A stretch of 64,000 bases of DNA from Phoronis australis (Eukaryota > Phoronida > Phoronidae), in contig NMRA01000004.1 in assembly GCA_002633005.1 (NCBI GenBank), positions 1,963,935-2,027,934 on the forward strand. Reading direction: 5' to 3'. Of this stretch, positions 1 through 13,691 are shown one piece after another (position 1 is the first letter of the stretch; each line of letters begins with the position of its first letter). The notes beneath the pieces were generated by a model. That model worked only from the letters and a program-made list of their open reading frames with translations, ran no database searches and was not told the DNA's origin. The position numbers and the translations under genes are program-made.

Positions 1-1973
1 TACGGACATATTTGTAGAGCTTGTCTTGGGAAATGCATAGCACTGCTACCGCTACTTCAACGTAGATTTTAGATAGTTGTTAAACAACGTTCCAATTTAT
101 TCACCTATACGCGCCTCTGTGTCGCTTGGCGTGTTATAAGCAAATGACAACGAAAACGAAAACGAAACGTACTAACCTTCAGATCTAATTTCCATTCTAC
201 GGTTCAAACTTGATCATTTTTTTGGAAATGCGCACGCAGCAGATCGCTGGAGGTCGCCTAGTTTCAAAGTTCACGACCCTCAGGCCTACTCTGTCCCAGA
301 AACAGGTTGTACTAACAGAAAAGAAGACGAACCAAAGACGAGCCAACCACCTTGATTCGCCAAACGTCCAGTTCGGTTTATTGCCGACAAAAACTCTTCT
401 GTACTGAGTGACTTGAAAATCAAATTAAGTTCTGTTTGTATTAGCGTGCAACCACTTTGGCCGGAGACTACTTTGTAAGATTTCCACTATCAACTTTCGC
501 TTGTGTAAACGAGGTCTGAGGGTAATGCGTCCCACCGGGGCTTCCGTTCGGACGAGAGGCACTTTGTAGCTGGCTAATACCGTAATCGAATTGTAAACAC
601 AGCCTTAGTGACCACGGTGCCCCTTGCCTTCCAGAGGATTATATATTAAGTGCATGGGGTTAAGTTCTGGTTTAAACTAACAGTCTAACTTGATATCGTT
701 ACGTTGCATAAAAATTAAGTCTGAAGTGAATCATAACACGTAGAGGTGCATTACCCCTTGTCAGTTTTCAAAGTCAATACTTTGGCAACTGGGCAGAGGT
801 GGCCAAGTCGTCACCTGTCATGACCCAAAACTCCAATATGACATCAGGGCCCAGGATCTAATCTACAGACTCGACTCAGACTCAGGCTGGACACATCCAA
901 TCACGCGGCATTTTTTCAAGGACGGAAGCCTGCCATGAAATTGGTCAATTTCAAACTCGAAATAAGAGTGAATAGATTAGACTTGAGCCTGATAACCTCC
1001 CCAACTTACATGTAGTGTATCAGAAGAACTGCCACAGCCACGTGTACTGCAAATTAGAAGGATAAAACGACTGGTGACGAGGATATTTTTAAAAATCTCT
1101 GCACGGAACGGACGAACTGGACTGTTCGGGTATGGGCGCAAGGGAGTGGATGAGAACGTGGCTGTAATGTCAAAACAGTTCCTGGGGATACAGTATGCTA
1201 ATATTTTCAGTGTGCGGCTACCCTCAGAAGTTGGAATTACCTTGACTGATTCTGGAAAAACATTGGCAGATCACTGCCTAGCGGAACACATAGAAGTATT
1301 TGATTTCCAAAGCAACACCATTGCGTTCTCATTTGTTTGAATTGAACATTTTCGCATTTACAAGATTACGTACTAATTTATTCTGGACAATTTCCAATGG
1401 CGGACATAGAATGTCGCAAATGCAGAGACCATCCATAATTTTCGAAGAATATTCGCGTAAGCATGAACATACCGACGGTGTTTTTTGGTTGTGTCGGTGA
1501 GAGGGGCGGGCTCCCAGCATCCCTAATCTGCCTATAATTTCGTGTATACATATGCCTTTAAAGCATGAAGGTTATTTAGATAAAACCACAAATGCAGCAT
1601 ATTATTCACCATTTACTTTTTTGGAAAACTTACATCAGAGGTGATTGAATGTAAGAGATTTTCATTGCAGTAGCTTCTGAAAGACTTGAAGGCTCATGAC
1701 ACCACAGCTACCAATGGACGATAGTTGGCTTATATGCACGTTACATGTACGTGTCATGAGAACTACTTTTCGTGACAAGTAGGCATGATTCCGATTGCAG
1801 ACAAAACCGTAGTGGTTTAGTTGCAATAAACATTCAGAAACAAAAGCGTGGTCAACACAGACGTCTGTGAAAACTTCTCAAAATCATTCGCTGACTCATG
1901 ACAGCACGGATGTTTCACGTTAGCGTTAAAGGGACACAAACGGTTTTTTGGAGGAAAAACGAGATTTTGCTGG

Positions 1974-2014
1974 TTAGGATGGACTTTTAGAAGTTTAGGA
2001 TGGACTTTTAGAAG
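1974..2014 (+). repeat. Tandem duplication, 21-bp period
   Basis: TTAGGATGGACTTTTAGAAG occurs at 1974-1993 and again at 1995-2014 without change. Confidence 0.85.
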
Positions 2015-4573
2015 TTATTGAGGTTCGACCAGAGCTGTCAAACAACAAAATCCGTTGTTTTGTGATTTTATTGGAAATCCCCAATTCCTGACGTTGACTG
2101 CAAGACGTCGCTACAGGGTAAAATTAACGCTTAATAAATCCCCCGGCTACAATTATTTTTACGGGCAAACCATTGAATCGCTGAGCTCATGGGCTCGAAT
2201 CAGTTTTTGGGACCGCGACCTTAAATTGTCGCTGATATGTGCGCAAAGCCGTCGTGAGAGGGAATGTTGTTTCTATGTAAATCGTTTCACGCGTTCGAGG
2301 TTAACCAGTTCAAACTCAACACATATGCCAAGGTGATATAGCGAACGCACTAAAAGCAAACGCTTTAGTAAGTATCATAGTTAAAATGGAAACACGTGAT
2401 GACGGTGGAAATTTCACGCCTGAATTAACACACTAGAACCAAACTTGTGACTTGAGAATCGAAAGGTCAACGAGGAAGTGGGGTCACTGAGGTGTACTAT
2501 CTCAAATATCTGGAGCATTAACTGCATTCGCTCGGAAAACTTTCCTCTTTACTTGTAGCCGCGAGGTCATTGCGTTCATTCTGGTAGTGCTGCTAAAGAG
2601 ACATTGTCATCGGTAAAAGTAATTTTACAGAAATTAGTAGTAGCGCGGAATCAAAACAACAAGCTCGACTGCAGCAGACGAACACTTTGCCCCTGAGCCA
2701 AAAGCTACGCGATAAGTTGCGGAAAATTTTACACGCGCTAAATGATAAAGACCCCGTCCTAACAGACAATTGGCGATTGCAGTATAACCACAAAAATGGA
2801 TTTTGTTGTTTTGTAGCTCTGATCAAAGCTAATAATTTCAAGGGAAGCCTAAAATGCATTTTTCGGACCTAAAACTGATGACCCTTTAGCACCGAGGAAT
2901 GTTCAATGCCAAAAGCGAATGACAGCTAAAAAGGGCATCCATGACACTTCCTCTACGCCACTCATATATCAGTAGTCAACCGGCTGACTGTATTTTCCAC
3001 GAAAAAGAGAACTACATGTTTACTCAAATGCTTTCGATGCGAACGAAACAACAGTTTTACTTGTACTTATTTGTACGATTGCACTAATAATTATTGGAAC
3101 AAAGGGTAGCATCACATAAATCCAAAGTTAAAGCCAGGCTACTTTCCGACGTTCCGTAAACAACACTGTTTCGTCGTCAGACACAGTCGATCATTATAAT
3201 GTAGCCGTTGGGCATCGATGGAAATGACGGCGTGTTATCGCAAGGAAATTAGTCCGACGGTTCACTTTGAAACTGTTTAGTGGTGAGAGCACGTAGCGAA
3301 ATCATAACAATGGCGTGTAAGGCAAACAAAAATGACATTTGGTGAAAGATTGTCAGACAACCAATCACGAGGTCGTGCTTAATTCCAAAACATTTGGATT
3401 TTGTATAAAGTCAAAAGATACAAATGGCACAAGTGTTTTGGTTTGGGAATAATTGGCACTTAGCTTTACACCAATAGTGCTCAACCGGCAACACACGTTG
3501 TTTTGAAATTTACTGACCACGTTGACATTCACCATGTACACACTGCGTAGTAAACGTTTACAAACAGGCACGCCATTATAACTTGGTTCGTGCGCAATAT
3601 GTGTCTCCACGAGAGCTAATTCGTATACTTACATCTCATGTGAATCCCCATGCCACGCCTCACAGAAACTGCTCTTAACTTGAAACTAGTGACAATAAAC
3701 CATCACGGCTCGAAAAATGAGGTCTGAAAATTATCACTTCCAAAACCACTTGGAGACATTAATATTTAAAGGAGTGCTACTCGAGTAATCGTGTATTAGA
3801 TCTCGTTGTAGCTTTATAGACTTCAAAAGAAACTGGATATCATCAATCACAGCGCCGGTTCACAATACTCCACACAACAAAGACCGTGCGCTGCGGTGGC
3901 GACTTTTCACAGCAGAGTTTTGCAAATTCGGCAGGTGCATGTTCACATGATTGCCATTAATTTACACATTCAGGCGTGACTTGTTTTTCTGTATATTCCA
4001 AACAGCGCAATATCTTGAAACCTCAACAGGTCACCAGCATGCCGTCAGTGTAAATGTGACCAGACCGTCGAGAATTAACACAGGAGGGGCTTGCTTGTAA
4101 CAAGCGACTTTCTGTACGACACGTCGCATCAATTGCATTATTGTCTACGTGTATACTTGATTAAAAAACAAGTACATAATTCATTCGCTCTTTTCAGCAA
4201 CTGCACCATCTAAATAAATTGCCATCGCACACATCGAAGTTACAATCAAACAAAAAAGACAAACGTATTTATTTTGATAATAGCGTAGAAATGTTTTCGT
4301 GATACTTACGGTCTGTGGCATTCTGTGACTCGATGTGTTTCTTTCCTCGTTTGAAACTAATTCTCTGATGATACACCTCTGTCGACCTAATTTGTTTTCA
4401 TTAATTCGCTAAGCCACCTTTTTGGTCAATTAAGTAGCCTGGATATCTCGTGTGTCTACATAGCATTCAAAATATGGAAATTTGAAGTTACGTTGAATCG
4501 ATTTACTTACCCCCTGCTGCGCAGATATTTTTAATTTAAATTTACTCTTACAGATGTAACACAAGCCCGCATA

Positions 4574-4594
4574 CGGTTCTTTCAAAAAGAACCG
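4574..4594. repeat. Perfect 9-bp hairpin with 3-base loop
   Basis: CGGTTCTTT-CAA-AAAGAACCG is present, flanked by CCCGC and CGGG that could extend the stem past a bulge. Confidence 0.6.
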
Positions 4595-6951
4595 CGGGTA
4601 CGGTGAAAAAATGACAAATTTCTTTATCAACGTCTTGTCAATTTGTCAACATATACCTCACTTGAAGCAATACTGTTCTGAATACAATGTATGTGTTTGG
4701 ATGATGAAGTCAACGGTCAAAATTTTCTCACGTACAGAACAGGGCATGTGACCGTCAAACTTTACTCGAAGCTCCAGCTGAAAACTGACGAATTGTGTTC
4801 CACATATTATGTAAATTTTGGAATTTTAGGAAAGGTGATTGGGCAATTTTCGAGTCTAGTCTTGAGCAGTATTAATAATTTTGGTAATCACGGACACTCA
4901 TGCCAGTAGATTGGAGTATCTTCCACCATAGCAGCCTAGCACAACAATTCTAGGCGTTTATTGAATTGGTTGTTTTAGACAATACCATTCGAACGTGCAT
5001 TAGCGGAACTCGCGCGCCTTCATGTGATGCTCCGGATTAAGGCGTAACATTTTTGAAACACGGCTAGCCTTATCCGATATGAAGTACTTTGCCACGAGTG
5101 CCATCTTTTGACGAACTTATCGTACACGTCGACTGATATAAACTAAACATTCATAAACTGACGACATGTCAGAGCCTGTTTGAGGGCTATTAATGAAATA
5201 TTTACTGGTGGCAACAGACAAAATTCCCTTCCAACAGAGACATGTCGAACTATTGAATGAAACACGGGCACAAGGCAATGAGATCGTGGGTGTCAAACAA
5301 TGGTGACGACGCATATTCACAAGATTTTGCTCCTACTAATCCTTCCACCTGTAGGAATTGTGGAGCTTTAAGTCACCTGTAGGAAAGCTAATCATGCCAA
5401 AAGCCTTATGTTAAACTTTCATCCCCACGAGCCTGATCGTAGACCTCACAGTCATAATGCCAAAAATACAATTACTTCACCTAGTTTTGGATTTGTGCCA
5501 GGAGTAGACGTACTGATCGCATTGTCTCGGCGGGAAAGCAGCATCTTTTTAATGTGGATTTGGTCGTAAACATTTACCTGTCATCCATGCAGCAACTGCA
5601 ATAAAATACCGATGCGGCAAAGTGCTGTGTCATACAGCGTGACGGATCCTACATATACATGTACGTTCTGGTAGCTTCAAGCAGTTTTGTCATCTTCCAC
5701 TGCTCCATTACAACAACTGTGGCGTTTATCAGCATGTTTTTGTAAATTTCTTTAGACTTAGCATCGAATTTATAAATATTCATGAATGGTTGCACGATAA
5801 GTGTATCGACAATCGATAACCCGTTGTAAATCATGTTTGGCTTTCTCTTTAGAAGATCTAGAAACTACGTTCTTGATGGTCAGCGTGATATCACGCATGG
5901 AAACACGGTAGATATGCAAATACGGAATTTTGGATTGCCGGCAATAATGATCAAATGCGCGATTTAATTTGGTTGTATTTACCGAAAGCTACTATGGATA
6001 CACTTCTTAGTTTTGCACAAGTACAGCACTATTAACTGGACAAATCCATCTCACAAAATCCCGTTTAGTTTGCTGATAAATCGTCATTTCATGATATTAC
6101 TGACTGAAGACTAGGTTATTTTCGCATATAGATAAGCCCTGCGTATTTTCGAGATCCATGACTGAGACTTCGAGAACAGCTTTAGTGAAACCAATAATTT
6201 CAAAATTCACGCTGTGCCATGATTTATTTGGTAGAACACTTAATGTAAAATTATAAGAGGACGTGTCTTCCAGAAGGGGCTGCGTTCCGGCCGCAGACTC
6301 AAGGCACTCACTCACGCAACGCAGCCCTAGTTAGAACGTAGATCCGTTGTTTCATTCAGTTTCTGTTTACTTAAACCGGTGGCGCAGCATACTTCATCTG
6401 TTTATTTGAGGATTAATTAGTTTCGTTGACAGTCGGTATATGAAGTTAAAATTATCTAGTGTATCGACCGAAAGCAGGAGGTAGGCTTGAAAGCGTTAAA
6501 AATTTGATAACCAGTGAAGTCTAACTAAAACTAAAATTTAATCATCGATTGTAAAAAATAAACTGATGGCATCTTTTTAACTGAAAAAATTAAATTCTGG
6601 TCTCTTTACCAGGTGGCTCTCTTACGACTTTTGCTTAAATGTCGTGGTTGGTGCTGAAAATTAAACTTGTGCATCAGCTGCCGCGCAAGAAGAGAAGTCA
6701 CGTGAATTGCATACGCTGTAAAGATGTCCACGTTAGTGATAGAAGCCATCAACGTGGCACCCACTTGTACCTAGGCATGTATTGAGTGCAAATTGTCCAG
6801 CACACGATCTAAACAGCTAGTGTTGATTCAGCCATTATCGGTGTGAAAAATGACTTTGCAATCAGCCGCAGTGTGGAATCGTCCATCATGCAGGGCCTTG
6901 TTACGGTTGCGGTCTAATGTTCTGGTACACTCGCCCCATATTTGATTTCGC

Positions 6952-7009
6952 TTAGCGAATGAGGCAGCCAACGGTGAGAATTAGCGAATCAGGCACACAA
7001 CGGTGAGAA
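6952..7009 (+). repeat. Tandem duplication of 29 bp
   Basis: TTAGCGAAT..AGGCA..CAACGGTGAGAA is present twice in succession (6952-6980 and 6981-7009) with three differences. Confidence 0.85.
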
Positions 7010-8191
7010 TTGACGATTTAGGGTAAAATCAAAAACATAACCGATTTTGTTTTATTGCTCTGGTGAAAGCTGAACTCCAAAAAAGTCGAACCGATGTAAC
7101 AAATTTGCTTTTTTCGTTCCATCAGTTGTTGCAACATGAGCTGTTCCTACCTGAAAAAGCACCTTTTTTTCACGGGAGCACCAGCAGTAGTGTTTTAGTG
7201 AATGAATGCACGTTTTTGACACCAAATCTTATACCTCAAAAGTACAACGCTTTCTTTTGGTCATGCGTTCTTGAGTAAACATGCCGGAACCACGCGCGCT
7301 TGCGTCTACCGTGTCGTTCCCTAGCGATGGAACCCATCTCATAGCCATACAATGTGCAGTGTCTACACTCGATGATATAACTTGTTTAATGGTACTAATT
7401 GATATTCGGTTTGTTTGTTATAGTTACATCAATTTAGAGAGGTTGTCGTGTGAATAGCGTAACAGGGCCCTAAACTGTAAATCAAACAGTAACAGAAACA
7501 AAGTGCTGAATGAAAATGACACGGTACCTCAGAATGTATAAACTAGACGCAATAGTCAAAAGTTGAAGCAGTAGAAGTCCTTGGAGTGCATGCTGGCGAA
7601 ATTCGTACGTTCGCTCACTAAAATTGTCAACCAACCTAAACCCAAGACTGTATCTGCCATTTATTCTCGTTACAATTAGTAAGAAACGACAGACGTCATT
7701 TTGCCACACTATAAATAGCAATGCAATTAACTTTCTGACTAAGATATATCCAGGAAAGCACCCCTGCTGTGAAAAAAGTAATCGGTTGATACGAAAATCG
7801 TGCCAAGGAATAAGAACTATCACCAGCATAACATGAGTACAATTTACATGTAAGATTAACTTGTATTAAACCTAGCAGGAACTAACAAAGGCTTGTGATC
7901 AAAGAACACACCGAGCATGCGCTAATGTTTAGGCTCATGCGCCTATGTGAGAAACTGTCCGACTATGTGTTAGGCCCACGACTTATGCGCGAAAAGACTC
8001 GAGTGAAACCAATGAGCAAAATATCAAAATAGCTTATCCGTGAAAATTGGCTCGACTGTTACAAGAGAGTTGACGTTGACGGGCGTCCAATTAAAAGTAA
8101 CTATTGAAAGAAAAGTATAAAACGCGCAAAAAGTCACAAGAAACGTTTTCCACGTGAATACATGCAAGCAGGAACACATTCCTGATGCAAG

Positions 8192-8522
8192 CATAGGCGG
8201 ATTTTAGGGGGGCAGGGGGTCCAGGCCCTCCCCAGGGTGCCGCAAGCAACATGTTACAGCAACAGCGTGAAGCGTGAGGAAATATACAGTTCAGTAACTA
8301 GGACCGGTAGCGGATGAGGGGGGGGGGGCTCAGATATCAGAGAAATCGTGTTTCCTTTTATTTTTATTTTTTTAGTCCATTGACAGATTTCCTGAACGGA
8401 TGATCTACATCCCGACCCCCCGCAACTTTCAGGCCCCAGTGCACATACGTTCGCCGCGCTATGCCCAATTCCCCGAGGCAACGTGTTGGGCCCCCCGTTA
8501 TGGTATCCTAGATCCGCCACTG
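8192..8522. mobile_element. Non-autonomous hAT-like element with 5-bp target duplication
   Basis: The left end begins CATAGGCGGATTTTAGG. The right end is the complement of CAGTGGCGGATCTAGG. The pentamer GCAAG flanks both sides (8187-8191 and 8523-8527). CAGTGGCGGATC-type ends are typical of hAT elements. A 5-bp rather than 8-bp target duplication suggests the hAT5-type group. The interior is G/C-run rich and has no transposase. Confidence 0.6.
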
Positions 8523-8577
8523 GCAAGGAATAGAAGCCCTCGCCTATTTATGAAACTTAGACTCATGGGGGCCCATG

Positions 8578-8732
8578 TGCTGGTTTCCAGTTCAAATTTC
8601 AATTTGAAATTGGAAAATGAAGCATGAAATACGGAATCAATTTCAGACTGAAAATAGAGCACTGAATTTTGAGTCAATATTCTATGTTTCATTTTTCAAT
8701 TTCAAAATGGTAAATTGAACTGGAAACCAGCA
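8578..8732. mobile_element. 155-bp MITE with long terminal inverted repeats
   Basis: The ends are TGCTGGTTTCCAGTTCAA and its exact complement. Imperfect complementarity continues for about 60 bases on each side, so nearly the whole element can fold into one hairpin. No coding sequence is present, and no clear target duplication was seen. It lies just beyond the hAT-like element at 8192-8522. Confidence 0.65.
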
Positions 8733-9791
8733 TACCAATTCATGCGCTTTTGTGCTAAACGGGAAATGTTTCCTTGAAAACGATGCCTGATGTCGGACAG
8801 ACGCGCAAGCCTAACTGATCTACGCGCACATACGGTTATTGCTGCAAATTCAAAATTCAAACGTTTCTACTGTATTTTGAGAGAATGCAAAACAGGAGAA
8901 CAGACAGGTCATAAGCACTTCCACTTCTGCCAAAGTACTGGGAATGCAAACCCGCTAGTTACCGTTTTGTGATGCTGCATACAAAAATGTTTCCTTTCAT
9001 CGAGAACTTGTTGCGAAAGAATACGAAACACGATTTTGGCGTCTTTTCAACTCTAGGTTATGAATCAGAAACCAGCCGACCGTGAAATCTAACGACACAC
9101 CTGTAGGTATGGAAAGCTTGGTTAATATCACCAAGCTAGCCACCTGGTTTTGGTACTTGAAAGGTGTGTGGTTTTGTTAATTCACTTTCCCTCATAACTA
9201 CAACGTGTTTAATCTTCTGTGAATTGTTATTTGGTTTTACGGATGACAAATGGTTGCTCGCTTGACATAAGATAGGATTACAGTCATGAAAAATACTTTT
9301 ATGCAGCGCATGTCTGGTGCAGTCAATTGTACATGTACAATAAAGGATTGATACGACAGGTTGACTGCGACTGCTTGTGACACACAGAAGGTTCGATGAC
9401 CCCCATGTTAAGTGCAATGTCATAAAAATACAATTATTTGCGTCGATGGCCAGGCTACTGGATTTTTCCCCAAAAGAATGAAACAACTTTAAGTGTAATG
9501 TTCTACCACTCTGTAACACACACGGATTGTACAGCTTACAATAAGAAAACGACGAATAAAGGAGTTCTTATTAATCCACGAGATATTGTGATTTATCATA
9601 AATGGTAATTGGGTATGAGTTATCGTACATGTATTCATGTAATAACTGTAAAAGAATGGTAAGTGGTTTTTAAGGGTTGTGGATAGGACCTTACGATCTA
9701 AGTCACAAGACTGATGTGTATGTATCAAAATGGAAGAAAGAGATACGTACATGTAAGAGAAGCCGGAAAACATGTGTCAAATACCAGTGCT

Positions 9792-9948
9792 GCCTCCCAT
9801 TCAGTAACGCTAGGACCTCGCTAAAATGCAAGACTTCGCGAGATTACGTGAGATATTGCCATGTATTTTGAAAGAGAACACGCGACTTTGGCTGTATTTT
9901 CGCTACGTCTTAGCGTACATGTAGGTCCTAGCGTTACTGAACGCACGC
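9792..9948. mobile_element. MITE family 1, copy 1
   Basis: The left part reads GCCTCCC then TTCAGTAACGCTAGGACC. The right part reads GGTCCTAGCGTTACTGAA then CGCACGC. Inside is CAAGACTTCGCGAGATTACG, shared with the other long copies. It is about 157 bp with no coding capacity. Confidence 0.75.
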
Positions 9949-11932
9949 CCGGATTTACTCTCCGGGAGGCCCTGGCCAGACATTTTTGTTACGGGGCCTC
10001 CAGCAGCATGTTTTGTCTGCGCTCACTCGAACACTGACGTGCTCGTATTCATGCAAAAAGTCTGGGAAAATTTGTTAACCACATATGTTCAGGAGCAAAC
10101 TGATTCAGAATTTTTTTAGGACTGCATAGCTGTGTCATTTCTCCTGGTACCATCTCTGGCTAGATGTTATGGAGTCATTTGTCGAGCTTGAAGACCTGAT
10201 CGGTTCGTCACAGTAAAAGTTTGCTACTGTTTCCCAATTAGGAAGGCACTATTAATGAAAACGGAGTCTTTTGTACAGAACTCGTTGTGTCGTCGATCGC
10301 AATGTCAAAAGTATGACATTTTGACATCCGCAATGATGCTTCGTTTCCTGTCGGTGCTTTCCCGGCTGCCCGTCAGATATATGTATCTGCGAACACCTCT
10401 TCGGGAATTGCCTAAAAATCCAGAAAGTAAATTACAGATTTAGACATGTTTAAGTAGGCACGAAAATCGACTGATTCATAAACTCAACTCGATTGCATTT
10501 CTAATAAAAGCTGATATTGTAAGACATTGATGTTTCAGTGAGCTTTGAAGATACAGGTTGAAGTTCATAAAAATAAATTTATCTTACCCGGCAACATAGC
10601 AATGTGCACTACGTGATTTTCTCAATCTGAAATAACACTCTAAGGAATTCAGTAGTGTTTTTGGGAATTTTGGCGTGGGATAACAAAATTTGGGCAGTAT
10701 AAAACATTTGCCCGCCCCGGGGTTCAGGCAACTCGGGTTCCTATTTTCAGCAAGAAATTTTTAAGGGTGTACCACGGCCCCACGGGCACCGGAACCGCAC
10801 CCTTTCAAAGTGTACCCATTCATTGAATGACCCTAACAAGGTGAACTTTTCCCAAAGTAGACACTAATATAGTGAAACTTTACTTTTTGCCTCATTTTGC
10901 TCTTGAAAATATACTATAAAGAAAATTTACGGCACGATATTTCGTCTACTTATTTCGGAGATGGTTCCGACCCGTACTGCGGAGTTCGCACCCTGCGGTG
11001 GGCGTTTCTTACGTTGAAGTTATAGCCCCTCAAAATGGGTTTGTTTTATACATCGTACGTGCGAAACGGGCGGTGCAAGGGGAAGCTGAAACGGTGGTGA
11101 TGTGGGGCGAGGAATTTGACACCGTATACCACTGTGATGAGTTTAGCGAAGTCGAACTAGTCTGTGTTCCCTCCGCCCCTCACCCAATAATGTTTACACC
11201 TCCGCGGGCCAGCATATAATGTTATGATTTGCGGGCATAAATTGTATTACTTTTTGGTCAATTTATTTAGATCTGTCTATCTACGAATAAAGAGGGGGAA
11301 GGTTTATCCGAAGTAAATAAAACTGCTGTCGGGGNCATGGAGGGCTGTAAAACAGTCTCTCGGAGAATCGTCGGTGGCGGAGATGAAACTCGATGAAGTC
11401 GACCAGGGCGGGAGGCTAGACGATTGTGCTCACATTTTTTTCGCACAACACGGCGAACCCCCAACCCACGCCAATGAAAATTCAAATTAAATTGCTGTAG
11501 TGTGTTTGTAGCACAATGCTTGTGTGTACTGATATCCATTGTAAACTTTTTTTTATTATTTGATCATATTCACTACGCTTTAACCAGTACATTTAAGGGT
11601 TTCGTTCCTGATTATGACACCATCATTTTCGTGTTGAAATCCCCGCTTTTTTGGAGCTGTATGCGTCCACTCACGTGGTGCACGTGTATGCGATAGCGGA
11701 AGTTTCTCTCCTGCACAGCAAAAGAACGAGTATGCGCCTGAAGACAGGCACCTATTGGTAAACGCGAGACTTATTCAAAATAAATTACTTTATTTCTCAA
11801 AGTTCAAAGAAAACGGACAAGGCGTTATTGTGGTCAGACTCCATTGCGATTTGAAAATATGACTGGGAGACATCTTCGTGAAAGTAGTTTTCAAGAATTC
11901 ATCTCATAACCCTTAAAGTTTAGAAACAAAAT

Positions 11933-11953
11933 AGATCTATTAATAATAGATCT
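11933..11953. repeat. Short inverted repeat next to the 69-bp palindrome
   Basis: AGATCTATT and AATAGATCT flank AAT. The 9-base arms are perfect, and the right arm ends at the base before the large palindrome starts. Confidence 0.8.
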
Positions 11954-12022
11954 AATAATGACAAATAGAACCTGTACAGTTACATAATTTATGTAACTGT
12001 ACAGGTTCTATTTGTCATTATT
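11954..12022. repeat. Perfect 69-bp palindrome
   Basis: Two 34-base arms (11954-11987 and 11989-12022) are exact reverse complements separated by one T. They contain GAACCTGTACAGTTACATAA and its complement. It directly abuts a shorter inverted repeat at 11933-11953. Confidence 0.9.
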
Positions 12023-13685
12023 GTTGAGTAATAGGGAGTTCAGCTTTATATTTCGCTGCTATTATTAGTCGCTGCTCGCATGTACACTGAAGTGCCACTT
12101 GCGCCTTTGTTCCTGGAGTTTTCTGCAAAATCGCACCTCGTTGCGGTTTCTGCGAACACGGACAGAACTGACGTGTTACTCAGCATTTTCTGTAAACAAC
12201 GCGTACTTGTAAATACGCAGTCGTGTCACCGAGGGCAATTTCCGGGGCGTGAAATGTAGGCCTACCTCCCTCAATAAAGCACCTGTAGATATTCTACAAT
12301 TTTGTGTCAAGGGACAGCTTCCTCCAAAATAGTGCAAGGCAATAACAACATTTTTGCCTTCTACTTTTGGGCCACCCCTGCATGCATACGTATTAACGAA
12401 CTGAAGAGTATGAATTTTCAACAGACTTCTTTCAGATATTAGATATTTACGAGTCATGATACCGATTATTGCGATATATGCATTAGACGAATTAGCTTCC
12501 GTGAATGCACAGTGTATGTAGAATATTTGCACAGAGCTGCATCGTATAAACCCCCCTGGAGTTGCAGTTCATTCAGCCAGACACTCGGAAATTACAAAAT
12601 AATTACGCAATATTAGCGGCACTTACATATGCACGCCATGCAGTGTTCGGTCTCTAATATCTGTAAGGCTACTCAAAATTCGACTCGAAAATTGACCAAT
12701 AGAATGACAGTCGACGAGTAATCTTACAAATTTGTTGTCAAATAATGCCAGACGTTCTTGAGTCTGAGTGGAGCCCGAGTTCGGAGATTACGGTCCCGTT
12801 GTAGTTCCCATACCATTCAATCTGGGCTTTGCAAAGGCCACCCAATAGTGGAGATAAAATCCATGCAGTGTGAAAACCTTTCTGCTGTATATAATTTGAG
12901 TTTTCCAACAACGTGTCGGTTTCATTGGGAACAACAACTTGATGTTTGATAGTGAAGCATTTATTAGATATTTCCAAAGTTTTGCATTTTACAAAAATCA
13001 TATTATAACCATGGCTTGTTACATGTCGAATGTTTAAATGTTTGCAGTTTGTCTACGTTACGGTAATTATGTACTGGCAACTGAGCGCATGCGTCACATT
13101 TTGCTATTTTTTATTCAAACAGGAAACGTTATGTGGTGTACAAACAAAACGAATACCGAGTCTATGCACAACTCAACATTTATATAGGCCTATCCCGGCG
13201 TTCACGTAAGAGTGAAGTCACTGTTGAAAGTTAAAAGCAAAAACCTACTTCTCCAATGACAACAATCCAATACATCTAGTCTGCAATATCGAGTGGCGTC
13301 TGTTTCTTTATCCGTGTCCAATTCCGTGATAATGCCATTGCGACCAATAGATGTCGCTACCCATCATTAAAACGGTTCTTGCGAACAGTGTGCGTGTGCA
13401 GCACAAACGGTCAAAATAGGCGATAATAATCGGTGTACACCACGTAATATAACAGCCTTGAGCCTAATGCATAATCATTACCATGTAGTAATCATTATTA
13501 TGGCTCTCATCAATTTAGGCGCGATTGTAATTTTGTCCCCGTAGGTGTAGGCGATGTGCAATTGCTGTTCAAAGAAAATACGATTTCAAAAAGCTGGTAT
13601 CTGTACAATCTCCGCCGCTAAACCATCGATCACAGTATTTAACGGCTGTCACTGCATCCTCTGATCACCAACACCTTGCCTAAAG

Positions 13686-13691
13686 TTTATT
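13686..13691 (-). terminator. Candidate polyadenylation signal AATAAA
   Basis: AATAAA on the minus strand overlaps the TAA stop codon of the large gene (13690-13692). If used, the 3' UTR would be very short. No second AATAAA was noticed in the next ~100 bases downstream. Confidence 0.35.

Larger units (their letters stand above)
1..8191. other. Non-coding stretch, no gene recognised
   Basis: Only short frames without recognisable domains or convincing codon structure are present, apart from the tandem duplications and hairpin listed. A gene with short exons cannot be excluded by eye. Confidence 0.5.
9949..13685. other. Non-coding stretch, no gene recognised
   Basis: It contains the 69-bp palindrome, an ambiguous base at 11335 and a G/C-richer patch at about 10960-11220 with a 73-codon frame of no recognisable family. 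It lies downstream of the large minus-strand gene. Confidence 0.5.

Noticed and set aside
7482..7829. A 115-codon hydrophobic minus-strand frame
   Set aside because: It is AT-rich sequence translating to hydrophobic residues, and another frame is open on the opposite strand. There is no family match.
10998..11219. A 73-codon frame in a G/C-richer patch
   Set aside because: It has no recognisable domain, no clear exon boundaries and no neighbours; it is reported only within the non-coding stretch.
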